From positions 620,001-684,000 of the forward strand of contig NZ_LNRF01000001.1 in assembly GCF_001557875.1 (NCBI RefSeq): DNA of 64,000 nt, in the 5' to 3' direction. Position numbers and translations under genes: made by a program. The notes under the pieces are model-generated. The model had not been told where the DNA came from, did not search any database, and saw only the letters and a program-made list of their open reading frames with translations. The stretch is from Vibrio splendidus (GTDB lineage Bacteria; Pseudomonadota; Gammaproteobacteria; Enterobacterales; Vibrionaceae). This document shows, one piece after another, positions 31,350 to 38,755 of this stretch. Each line of letters begins with the position of its first letter. The stretch's first letter is position 1.

Positions 31350-32243
31350 TTAGCTTTGCTGAGGGAGAGGAGCCTCGAGCCTTGGTTTTCTTTTGATTTG
31401 AGCAAGGATGACGCCTGAAATTACCATCACACCACCAATGATGTGGAACTGGTTAATCTCTTCGCCAAGCCATGTCGCAGCTAATACGATCGCAACAACC
31501 GGAAGCAGGTTCATGAACATCGCGCTTGAGTCAGCACCAATGGTGTCAATTGCTTTCACCCACATCCAAGGTGCTAAAATCGAAGCGGCAACCGCGGCGT
31601 AAGCAATCAATGGGAGCGCTTGTTGCGGTGGTAAAAGTTGTTCGCTGGTAAGCCAAAGTGGCGTAAGCATTGCGACAGCAAACAGACCCTGGATGTAAAT
31701 CACCACCCAGCTACTGATTGGCATTTTCCAGCGTTTCAAGAGCACACAGTAAGAAGCATAAACAAAGGCCGCAATCAGCATATAGCCATCGCCTTGAGTC
31801 AATTCTTGATGGATGAAGAACAAAGGATCGCCTTTACCTAACATCAGAGCTAAGCCTGACAGTGACAACACACCACCCACGATACTCAAACTAGAAATGG
31901 ACTTATGTAACAAAGGAACGCTTAGAAACACACTGATCAACGGGACTAAAGACGTGATCAATGCCATGTTGGAAGCGGTTGTGGTTAAGCCTGCGTAGTA
32001 ACCTAGAGATTGGTTCAACACCATGCCCAAAAAGCCGAGGAACGCTAATTTCGATAGGTTTGGCTTAATGACAGCCCACTGCTTCATCACCGGGCGAATA
32101 CAGAAAGGCGTGAGAATTAACATCGCAAAAAACCAGCGGTAAAAACTCATCGCGCTAGGCTCTATGGTGCTTGCAGCAAGCTTGTTGACGATTGCATTGG
32201 CGCCCCAGATACAGACTGTAAAAAATGGTAAGAGATAATGCAT
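31350..32243 (-). CDS. DMT superfamily (EamA) transporter
   Basis: This 297-residue inner-membrane protein has ten predicted membrane helices in two EamA repeats (first ~4-135, second ~150-285), with the repeat signatures GANAIVNKLA and LGMVLNQSLGYYAGL. It is a drug/metabolite-type exporter. Substrate is unknown; amino-acid efflux is common in the family. It diverges from an AraC regulator (98 bp between starts), which is its probable regulator. Confidence 0.88.
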   Translation of the reverse strand: MHYLLPFFTVCIWGANAIVNKLAASTIEPSAMSFYRWFFAMLILTPFCIRPVMKQWAVIKPNLSKLAFLGFLGMVLNQSLGYYAGLTTTASNMALITSLVPLISVFLSVPLLHKSISSLSIVGGVLSLSGLALMLGKGDPLFFIHQELTQGDGYMLIAAFVYASYCVLLKRWKMPISSWVVIYIQGLFAVAMLTPLWLTSEQLLPPQQALPLIAYAAVAASILAPWMWVKAIDTIGADSSAMFMNLLPVVAIVLAATWLGEEINQFHIIGGVMVISGVILAQIKRKPRLEAPLPQQS

Positions 32244-32341
32244 GTGAATTCCGTCGCAAATGAGTTGATGCGGCTAGTTTGACAGGTCGTTATACTTACA
32301 AGTATCTTTAGAAAGACATCAGGCGCGATAGGAAGACAAGT

Positions 32342-33130
32342 TTGAAAAAACAGTCCAGAAACCTTCACCCATCCTTATCAATTGATAAGGCACCATCCAA
32401 CGTATTTATGAATTTTGAAGCGTTTCTTTCGAACACTGAAACCCGAGTTCATAGCCACTCATGGGGACAGGTTCAATTGATCAGTGGCGGTATATTAGAG
32501 ATGGAAGCGGAAAACACCCGATTTCTAGCACCACCGCATTTGGCGATTTGGGTGCCGGCCGGGGTGATGCATTGCAGTTATAACCGTAAGCCTCTGGACT
32601 ACTGCTCGCTAAATATCGCGCCAGAACTCACGCAACACCTGCCAGAAAAAACCAGTCTTATAAAGATCACGCCGATTGTGTCTTCTATCATCGATGACTT
32701 TCGCGAGCGTGGAATAAATGTTGCGGAAACAGAACAAGATCAAAGGCTTGTCCAGGTACTGCTTGACCAGCTTGCGCAGCGTGAGGTTGAGCATCACTTC
32801 TTGCCTTCAACCGACAATAAGTACCTAGCGCCTATATTGGCATCTGTTGAAGAAAACCCAACAGACGAAGTGACGCTGAAAGATTGGGCTGAGCGTGTCC
32901 ACACCACAGAAAGAACCCTTTCTCGCCATTGCCAGACAGAGCTTGGAATGAGTTTTACAGAGTGGCGATTACGCGTCCGCTATCTGTACTCGATGGACTT
33001 GTTAAGAAACGGGCAATCGGTCAAAGAGGTCGCTCTTACATTGGGCTATAACCAAGCAAGCCCATTTATCACCATGTTCAAACGTTACGCGAACCAAACG
33101 CCAGAACAGTATAAGAACCGTTTGTTGTAG
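32342..33130 (+). CDS. AraC family transcriptional regulator with cupin sensor
   Basis: This 262-residue regulator has an N-terminal cupin-type sensor (about residues 30-100; HSHSWGQVQLISGG, PPHLAIWVPAGVMH) and a C-terminal pair of AraC helix-turn-helix motifs (~165-260; LKDWAERVHTTERTLSRHC and VKEVALTLGYNQASPFITMF). The start appears to be TTG 32342 with AGGAAG 5-10 bp upstream; ATG 32408 would leave the sensor intact too. Position points to control of the divergent EamA exporter. Confidence 0.87.
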   Translation: MKKQSRNLHPSLSIDKAPSNVFMNFEAFLSNTETRVHSHSWGQVQLISGGILEMEAENTRFLAPPHLAIWVPAGVMHCSYNRKPLDYCSLNIAPELTQHLPEKTSLIKITPIVSSIIDDFRERGINVAETEQDQRLVQVLLDQLAQREVEHHFLPSTDNKYLAPILASVEENPTDEVTLKDWAERVHTTERTLSRHCQTELGMSFTEWRLRVRYLYSMDLLRNGQSVKEVALTLGYNQASPFITMFKRYANQTPEQYKNRLL

Positions 33131-33744
33131 TTCGTTCTATGTACTTAAACTTTACAACATGCCCAATCAAGTCCTGGAACTCTGTTTGGGCATATCTGAG
33201 ATTTTGCCGATGAATTCAAGATGTATCGTAGATAAAATGTTTGAATTTCAATCGGTACGCGGCTGTTTCGGATAGCGAAGTTGTAGAACCACCACTGGCC
33301 TCCCTCCTAGTTTCCTAATTTTGTTCCATTGGACTACTTAACTACTTAACCACTCAGAAAACCTCTAAAGCTCCAGAGAGATTCTTTATTCTTGGACGTA
33401 GTTAAACAGCATATCCTGCCTCTCCCTATATTCTTTGAACGCTTTTCATCTTATTTTTCAGTTAATACTGACTACACCTTCACCATTTATGGCTGACTTT
33501 TCCTCTTTTTAGACCACTGACAACTTTGGATCCGAAAGCTAAGATACGTCAGATATGCCTCTGGGTAATATTTGATGTTCATTAGTTCATTTCCGAATTT
33601 AAATTTAATTATTTAATATTCTTTTATCGAAACGAGGTTGTTTAGGAATAACAACCTCGCTTCGGGGTTAATTAAAAAATTATGATGCAGTTAAATTAAT
33701 AATTGCAATTGCAAAGGAGAGCATAATAAATAAGAGAGAACAGT
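33131..33744. other. Intergenic region before module B
   Basis: These 614 bp hold no supported ORF. A hairpin TGCCCAA (33160-33166) / TTGGGCA (33186-33192) may end the AraC gene. The last ~200 bp are strongly AT-rich and contain the inverted repeat at 33633-33659. Confidence 0.55.
33633..33659. promoter_or_regulatory. Perfect 10-bp inverted repeat upstream of module B
   Basis: CGAGGTTGTT (33633-33642) and AACAACCTCG (33650-33659) are perfect inverted copies with a 7-nt spacer, in an AT-rich leader ~85 bp before the gene at 33745. No U run follows, so it is more likely an operator or leader hairpin than a terminator. Confidence 0.5.
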
Positions 33745-34512
33745 ATGAAATTATTAAATAAAAACAAATCAAATTTGACGTTAGCACTTGCTTCTATTTT
33801 ATCCTTATCATTCACCTCAGTTTTTGCGGATGAATATCAGGACATGTCTGACCCTATGGCTGTCTATTCTCAAGCAGGATTAGGTTTTACAAATAAAGGT
33901 GTTAATTTTAAGTTTGGCCAAGCCTATGACACAAGAAATGATGAAACAATGGCTATGCATGTTCTAGAGGTAAAAGGCTTTGCTGCCGAAAGTTTAAGCC
34001 TAAAAGGTGATGACAGTTTTGACTCGTTGCGCTATCGCCACTTCAACGTAAACATAGAGAGTGGATTGGGCTCTCAACTTGATTTGAACTGGGACTTCGA
34101 TAACAAAGTAGGTTCTACTTCTTACTCTTTTATTCAAGCATTACCAAGCATAGGGCCAGTGCAATTGTATCCTCTTGCCGGTGTGGGACTGTCAGTTGCA
34201 GATGTGCATTCACACTTGATCAAACCAGGCGCCGACTATGAAGGCTCTATTGGCTACACCATTCCATCTAGTTTTGCGGTGATCGGTTCGTATTCCAAGA
34301 TCGACGTCACGGACAATATTTGGCTCAACTATAACCCCATGTATACAACTCAACTTGGTGGTGTAGAGCTCGCGAGCGATTTTTATGGTTGGCAGCATGA
34401 AGTGGCTGCAAGTTACCAAATAGATAGCCAGAGTAATATACGAGCATTCTGGAATTTTGGTGAAGTTATCACTGGTACCGATTTTAGAATCGAATATAAC
34501 CATCAATTTTAA
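33745..34512 (+). CDS. Outer-membrane-like secreted protein of module B
   Basis: This 255-residue protein has a Sec signal peptide (residues ~1-28, ...TSVFA-DE) and a body of alternating beta strands ending in Phe (RIEYNHQF), the usual end of an outer-membrane barrel strand. Segments DSLRYRHFNVNIESGLGS and WLNYNPMYTTQLGG parallel TVHLRHFSIYKQSGTG and FVNLVPQYTYSVNG of the 16240-16914 product, so the two look homologous. The ribosome binding site is GAGAG. It lies 83 bp before a DUF1254/DUF1214 gene, probably in one operon. Function unknown; transport of the partner's ligand is a guess. Confidence 0.72.
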   Translation: MKLLNKNKSNLTLALASILSLSFTSVFADEYQDMSDPMAVYSQAGLGFTNKGVNFKFGQAYDTRNDETMAMHVLEVKGFAAESLSLKGDDSFDSLRYRHFNVNIESGLGSQLDLNWDFDNKVGSTSYSFIQALPSIGPVQLYPLAGVGLSVADVHSHLIKPGADYEGSIGYTIPSSFAVIGSYSKIDVTDNIWLNYNPMYTTQLGGVELASDFYGWQHEVAASYQIDSQSNIRAFWNFGEVITGTDFRIEYNHQF

Positions 34513-34595
34513 ATTTAGAAAAAACCACAGTAAATAAATCAACCCAACAATATCAATTAAATTATTTTAACTATTAATTTAAAAATAGGATTATT

Positions 34596-35867
34596 ATGAA
34601 AAACACAGCAATATCATTGTTGATTGCATCTATTTCTCTTGGAAATGTAGTTAATGCAGAAGAAATTGTACCAACGGATGCTGAATTAACAGGGCAACGA
34701 GTGTATCACCACATGGAAAACATGATTGGTTTCATGGAGAAAAATGGACTAAATCAATTTGAATTTCCTGGCTTAGCCGATCATACCTGGGACGTTATCA
34801 CGCCTGCACTGGACCACATTTACGCTAAAGCGATGCTTGACGTATCCAATGGCCCTATTGAAGTGAAGGTACCAGCTCGTGAATCTAGTCGATATGCTTC
34901 ATTCCATTTACTGGACGCTGAGCATTTCGCGGCTTATCACGAAGTGACTCCTGATGAAGGTGGAACCTACCTTATTGTTCGTTCTGGTTCAGATTATGAC
35001 ACGCCAGAGGGGAACTATATCGACACCATCGAGGTCAACGATGACCTGATTTTTGCTTTTATTCGAGTGCAAACATTCGAGTATCGTGACAACGGAGGGG
35101 CTGATGAGTGGCGTAAGCAACTTGTTATCGACAATCACTCAGCTGTTTCAAATGTTGTATTGCCTGATCGTGCCAATGTTCGAGAGGTCCTCCGCTTTGC
35201 AGACCAAATTACCGATGGCTGGGTTCAGACTCACGACAACATGCAAACCATTATCGCAGATGAAAACTTCGACCAAGAAAGGCTAACTGAGGTTAGGAGT
35301 TACGTGCATAACTTAGCCTCGTCCGGGCTAGTGGTGAACAATTTGTCTGGCTTTGAACACCCTGGTCATCTTGATGATCTTGCCGATGAAAGAAGACGTT
35401 CAGTATTAACGCATTTAGGGCATCTCGGCTTTCCTGCAGAGCATGCATATTATGAGTTGATCCCGATGACGCCTGAAGGCGAAAAGTTGAACGGAGCTGA
35501 AGATTTTGTCTTGACTATGCCTCATGACCAAGCCGTTGGACAATTCTGGTCTGTCACGCGTTACTCGGATGAGACCCGTTTGCCTCTCGATCCTGCAACG
35601 ATTGGTGGGTCACAGCGACAAGTATGGGCTGGAGGAAACACGTCACCTGACGCTGATGGCAATATCACCATTACATTCTCAAGCCATAATCCAGAGAACG
35701 AAACCTACTGGATGCCAGTAGTGGATGGCGAAGACTACTACTTTGTCGTTCGTTACTACCTACCTCAGGAAGGCTTAGCAGGTAGTACCGTGCAAAGTTT
35801 GATTTATCAGGGCTCACCTTTGGAAAGTCTAATGGTTCCGAAAGCTTCGTTTAACTATGGAAATTAA
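34596..35867 (+). CDS. DUF1254/DUF1214 domain secreted protein
   Basis: This 423-residue protein has a signal peptide (~1-21, ...NVVNA-EE), an N-terminal DUF1254-like domain (~40-165; YAKAMLDVSNGPIEVKVPA, RYASFHLLDAEHF) and a C-terminal DUF1214-like domain (~300-410; QFWSVTRYSDETRLPLD, then ITFSSHNPENETYWMPV and FVVRYYLPQEG). These domains form beta sandwiches; no enzymatic activity is established. The protein should be periplasmic or exported. It follows an outer-membrane-like gene, and a LysR gene faces it convergently. It parallels 51604-52656 and, more weakly, 17010-18383. Confidence 0.82.
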   Translation: MKNTAISLLIASISLGNVVNAEEIVPTDAELTGQRVYHHMENMIGFMEKNGLNQFEFPGLADHTWDVITPALDHIYAKAMLDVSNGPIEVKVPARESSRYASFHLLDAEHFAAYHEVTPDEGGTYLIVRSGSDYDTPEGNYIDTIEVNDDLIFAFIRVQTFEYRDNGGADEWRKQLVIDNHSAVSNVVLPDRANVREVLRFADQITDGWVQTHDNMQTIIADENFDQERLTEVRSYVHNLASSGLVVNNLSGFEHPGHLDDLADERRRSVLTHLGHLGFPAEHAYYELIPMTPEGEKLNGAEDFVLTMPHDQAVGQFWSVTRYSDETRLPLDPATIGGSQRQVWAGGNTSPDADGNITITFSSHNPENETYWMPVVDGEDYYFVVRYYLPQEGLAGSTVQSLIYQGSPLESLMVPKASFNYGN

Positions 35868-35931
35868 TGTTTATCGGGTAGCTAAGGACAGTGCCTTATT
35901 CCCATGAGCTACCGATACGAATTTAATTGAC

Positions 35932-36852
35932 CTAATTAGCATGCGAAAAGATTTGATCGATTTCTTTGTGCAACCATGTCACTAAGGGCGTTCTAGAGAG
36001 TTTCGATGGGATGAAAGCACCAATATCACTACTTGGTGTATCTTCTTTGTTCGGGGATATAAACCTCGTCCCTTTTGGGAGTTCGGTGTCAAAGATATCG
36101 ATGCAAGGCATTAGTGCGTTGGATTGAGATACAACGTGCAAACAGATACTTAACTGGTCTGCTCGAAGTGCCACGTTTGGTGTGACTCCCGATTCGCGTA
36201 ACTTTGTTTCAATTAGATTCTCTTTTTTATTGAAATCTGGAAGTTGGAGAAGAGCGAGAGGGTATTGCCCTACATCGTGAGCAGTACGCAGGGTGTTGAT
36301 GATTGGGTGTCCTTCTCTGCAGACAAGCTTGAAGGTACATCGCGCCACTTTCTTCTGAATTATTTGTTTAGAAATATCGAGCGGAAGATAGTTAATACCG
36401 ATGTGCACTCTTGCCATGGCCAGGTTATGCTCGGTATCTTGACCCCAATTGATGATTTTCAATGTTGCATTTGGCATTGAGGCGCTAAGGTGTGTATACA
36501 ATTTTCGGGAGATAGGGCGATACATTGAAGTATTGATGGCTATACAAATATCACCAGTGTACTCGCTAGGTTTGAAATTTTGGTTTCGAGAAAAAACATC
36601 TTCCAGTAACTCGAATAGCGCCGGTAATTTATCTAGAAGCTCTAAACAATAAGGCGTTGGTTCTAACCCGTATTGTCGGCGGATGAATAATTCGTCACCA
36701 ATATCTTCACGAAGTTTTTTGAGCTGTTTGCTAACCGCAGGTTGCGACAAAAACATTCGTTCCGCAGTACGTTTAGTATTGCGTTCTTCTCCAAGGATTT
36801 TGAGAAGTTTAATAGAGTTAAAATCCAGTTTCCTTAACAGACCGTCATCCAT
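35932..36852 (-). CDS. LysR family transcriptional regulator of module B
   Basis: This 306-residue LysR protein has an N-terminal winged helix (residues ~6-65; AERMFLSQPAVSKQLKKLRE) and a substrate-binding co-inducer domain. It is clearly paralogous to the LysR at 50558: shared features include ELFIRxQxGLEPT, the phrase IxxWGxxT, and IG(I/V)NYxPL(D/E)(I/L)SKQ. ATG 36852 is preferred; the longer frame begins at a TTG with no ribosome binding site. It is convergent with the DUF1254/DUF1214 gene, an arrangement compatible with but not proving control of that operon. Confidence 0.87.
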   Translation of the reverse strand: MDDGLLRKLDFNSIKLLKILGEERNTKRTAERMFLSQPAVSKQLKKLREDIGDELFIRRQYGLEPTPYCLELLDKLPALFELLEDVFSRNQNFKPSEYTGDICIAINTSMYRPISRKLYTHLSASMPNATLKIINWGQDTEHNLAMARVHIGINYLPLDISKQIIQKKVARCTFKLVCREGHPIINTLRTAHDVGQYPLALLQLPDFNKKENLIETKLRESGVTPNVALRADQLSICLHVVSQSNALMPCIDIFDTELPKGTRFISPNKEDTPSSDIGAFIPSKLSRTPLVTWLHKEIDQIFSHAN

Positions 36853-37023
36853 AAGCGTAGCTACTATATTTTGTTGATTTTTATACAATAGTACATGGGT
36901 GAGTCTGTTCCCGCCAGATGAAGGAATAGGATGTGTGAATTATCGTGGAATCGCCAATCTATTTTTTGTTGTTATCTGGAACATAACTCAAACATCATAC
37001 GATCAATTTAACAAGCGAGGCAC

Positions 37024-37212
37024 CTAGGGTTCTTTACTAGTCTCTAACAGCCCATATATTTTACTCTGTTGTTCGGTGACATCCTCATAGTGTTGGTTCA
37101 ATAGAGCGCTGTTGCTGCCGACCTTGAACAGTATGTACGTTTCTCCGTCGACCTCGAACCAATTGAACGTTCCATGCTGGTTATACGTGGTCATTGTTTT
37201 GTTTATCTTCAT
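37024..37212 (-). CDS. Small protein, translationally coupled to 37209-37418
   Basis: This 62-residue protein begins MKINKTMTTYNQHGTFNWFEVDGETYILFKVG and ends GLLETSKEP (shown split: MKINKTMTTYNQHG, FNWFEVDGETYILF). It has no signal or membrane segment and looks like a small beta-rich domain followed by a helix. Its ATG (37210-37212) overlaps the stop of the upstream gene as ATGA, which is why I start here rather than at 37278, a frame that only shadows the upstream membrane segment. Family unknown. Confidence 0.6.
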   Translation of the reverse strand: MKINKTMTTYNQHGTFNWFEVDGETYILFKVGSNSALLNQHYEDVTEQQSKIYGLLETSKEP

Positions 37213-37418
37213 GAGATATACACCAGCAGTGCAAGACATGCAGACGTACATAAGCCAAAGAAAGAAAAGAAAAACCACGAGCCTAATACCGTTTTTTCTT
37301 TTCTTACCTTTTCATTGCTTTTTTGCCAACCAAGTTCACGAACCTGAGCCTTTGTAAGGTTGAAGTCGAGTTTCTCTATGTATCTGTTGAGTTCGTCATT
37401 ATGTACTGAGCTAATCAT
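37209..37418 (-). CDS. Small single-pass membrane protein
   Basis: This 69-residue protein has a charged N-terminal half (MISSVHNDELNRYIEKLDFN, then KSNEKVRKEK) and one C-terminal membrane helix (~46-68; LGSWFFFSFFGLC... to VYIS). The ribosome binding site AGGGGAGA is strong and well spaced. The topology suggests a cytoplasmic helical domain anchored by its tail. It overlaps the following gene by ATGA. Family unknown; expression as a pair is likely. Confidence 0.65.
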   Translation of the reverse strand: MISSVHNDELNRYIEKLDFNLTKAQVRELGWQKSNEKVRKEKTVLGSWFFFSFFGLCTSACLALLVYIS

Positions 37419-37609
37419 GTTCTATCTCCCCTAACCATTTGATTGGTATTTTAGGGGAACTCAGCGTTTGGTTAAATTAGATATTTTTCAACAGGCGTTA
37501 AGGTAAGTCGAACGTTGCAAATACCAAAGCGCCTTCGCTGTGGAGGCTTTGGTTGAAAGTGGTTTAGTCGATGGTTATCGCTTTGTATTTGTTGTCAGTA
37601 ATGCTCGCT

Positions 37610-38755
37610 CTAATACCCCGTCAACTCCATATAGCCAGACCCAGAATGAGAACCTTTAATCACGATTGGCCCCTCCCAATAAGGAACCGACAGCGGCATT
37701 TTGGCATTTGGATTGAGTGCCGAGACGGTCAGTTCGATTTGTTGGTTTGGAATTGAAATTTGCCATTCTGTTGGGTAGTCACGTCCATCGATTTCCGTTT
37801 GCTTGATGGCGGTTAAGCTGATGTCTTGCTGCTTAATCGTGATGCCAGAACCACCTTGCAGCATCAATCTTGCGTGAGCATAACTGGCTTCGCCTGTTGT
37901 TGAGTTTCGAAGTTGAAATACCACCAAACTGGTTTCATCACCTAGCCTTAGCGCAAACCAATCCCAACCTTGTTGCGAGTCGAGTAAAAATTGCGAGCTC
38001 CACTCTCTGTCTATCCAACCTGTACCGGAAACCTGATGGGTGACGCCATCAATGGTTACCTCGCCTGATACATTAATGAATGGTTGGCTGTAGTAGTAGG
38101 AAGCCACTTTGCCATCGCTACTTTTAATGCTGTAGCCTTGTTCGCCTTGCTTTTGATATGGCGCGTTGTTGGTTAACTTAAGCGAATATCCAAATTGATC
38201 CGAGTTAGCGACCAATGTAGCTGGGAACAGGTCATCGGTCGTCGACGTCCATTGCCAATCATCAAGATAGACACGAAATGGTGAAGCGCTTACTCCAGCC
38301 AGTTCTGCTTGGTCACGTGACCATTTTTCATCGGCATAATGTTTGTCTTTAGTGGTGACAGCGCTGTGCGCCATGTAGATTTGCTGACTTTGCCACGCGG
38401 TTTGCTTAGGCTGCTTGGCTTGATTGTCGTTTTCTTGTGGGGCAGAGGCGAAGCGAAACTGTGTCCATTGCACGCCTAACGTATTGCCTTCTTCATCAAT
38501 CAAGTTTGCGGTTAAATACCACCATTCATGACGAAAATCAGGGTGTGCTTGATGGTCGGCAGGGAAGGTGATGTCGATACCTTTTACTACCGGGGTGAAT
38601 TGCTCAGTCTCTTTTTGTACTTCATTCTCGGTTTGTGTTCCAGTGCCGAGTATCGAACCCATATTTTGAGCTGATGGTTGAGTGGACTCGTCGCACCCTA
38701 AAAGGAGCAAGATGCCAAGTGTGAGAACGAAAATTCTCATTGTTCGATTCATCAC
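37610..38755 (-). CDS. AttH/CrtC-type lipocalin-like lipoprotein
   Basis: This 381-residue lipoprotein has a lipobox LLLGC (Cys 21) and the AttH (CrtC, hydroxyneurosporene-synthase-like) domain. Visible family features are FPADHQAHPDFRHEWWYLTANL near residue 58-79 (shown split: HPDFRHEWWYLTANL), GTGWIDREWSSQF and QGWDWFALRL. AttH proteins have two lipocalin-like domains; the catalytic role seen in carotenoid hydratases is not established here. Its start overlaps the permease stop (ATGA), so it belongs to the ABC operon 37610-42008 and probably handles a hydrophobic substrate moved by that transporter. Confidence 0.85.
   Translation of the reverse strand: MMNRTMRIFVLTLGILLLLGCDESTQPSAQNMGSILGTGTQTENEVQKETEQFTPVVKGIDITFPADHQAHPDFRHEWWYLTANLIDEEGNTLGVQWTQFRFASAPQENDNQAKQPKQTAWQSQQIYMAHSAVTTKDKHYADEKWSRDQAELAGVSASPFRVYLDDWQWTSTTDDLFPATLVANSDQFGYSLKLTNNAPYQKQGEQGYSIKSSDGKVASYYYSQPFINVSGEVTIDGVTHQVSGTGWIDREWSSQFLLDSQQGWDWFALRLGDETSLVVFQLRNSTTGEASYAHARLMLQGGSGITIKQQDISLTAIKQTEIDGRDYPTEWQISIPNQQIELTVSALNPNAKMPLSVPYWEGPIVIKGSHSGSGYMELTGY

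Noticed and set aside
37024..37278. Frameshifted single gene instead of two small genes at 37024-37418
   Set aside because: Each frame has its own good start, the stop and start overlap as ATGA, and the upstream protein ends in a complete membrane segment; overlapping genes explain it better.
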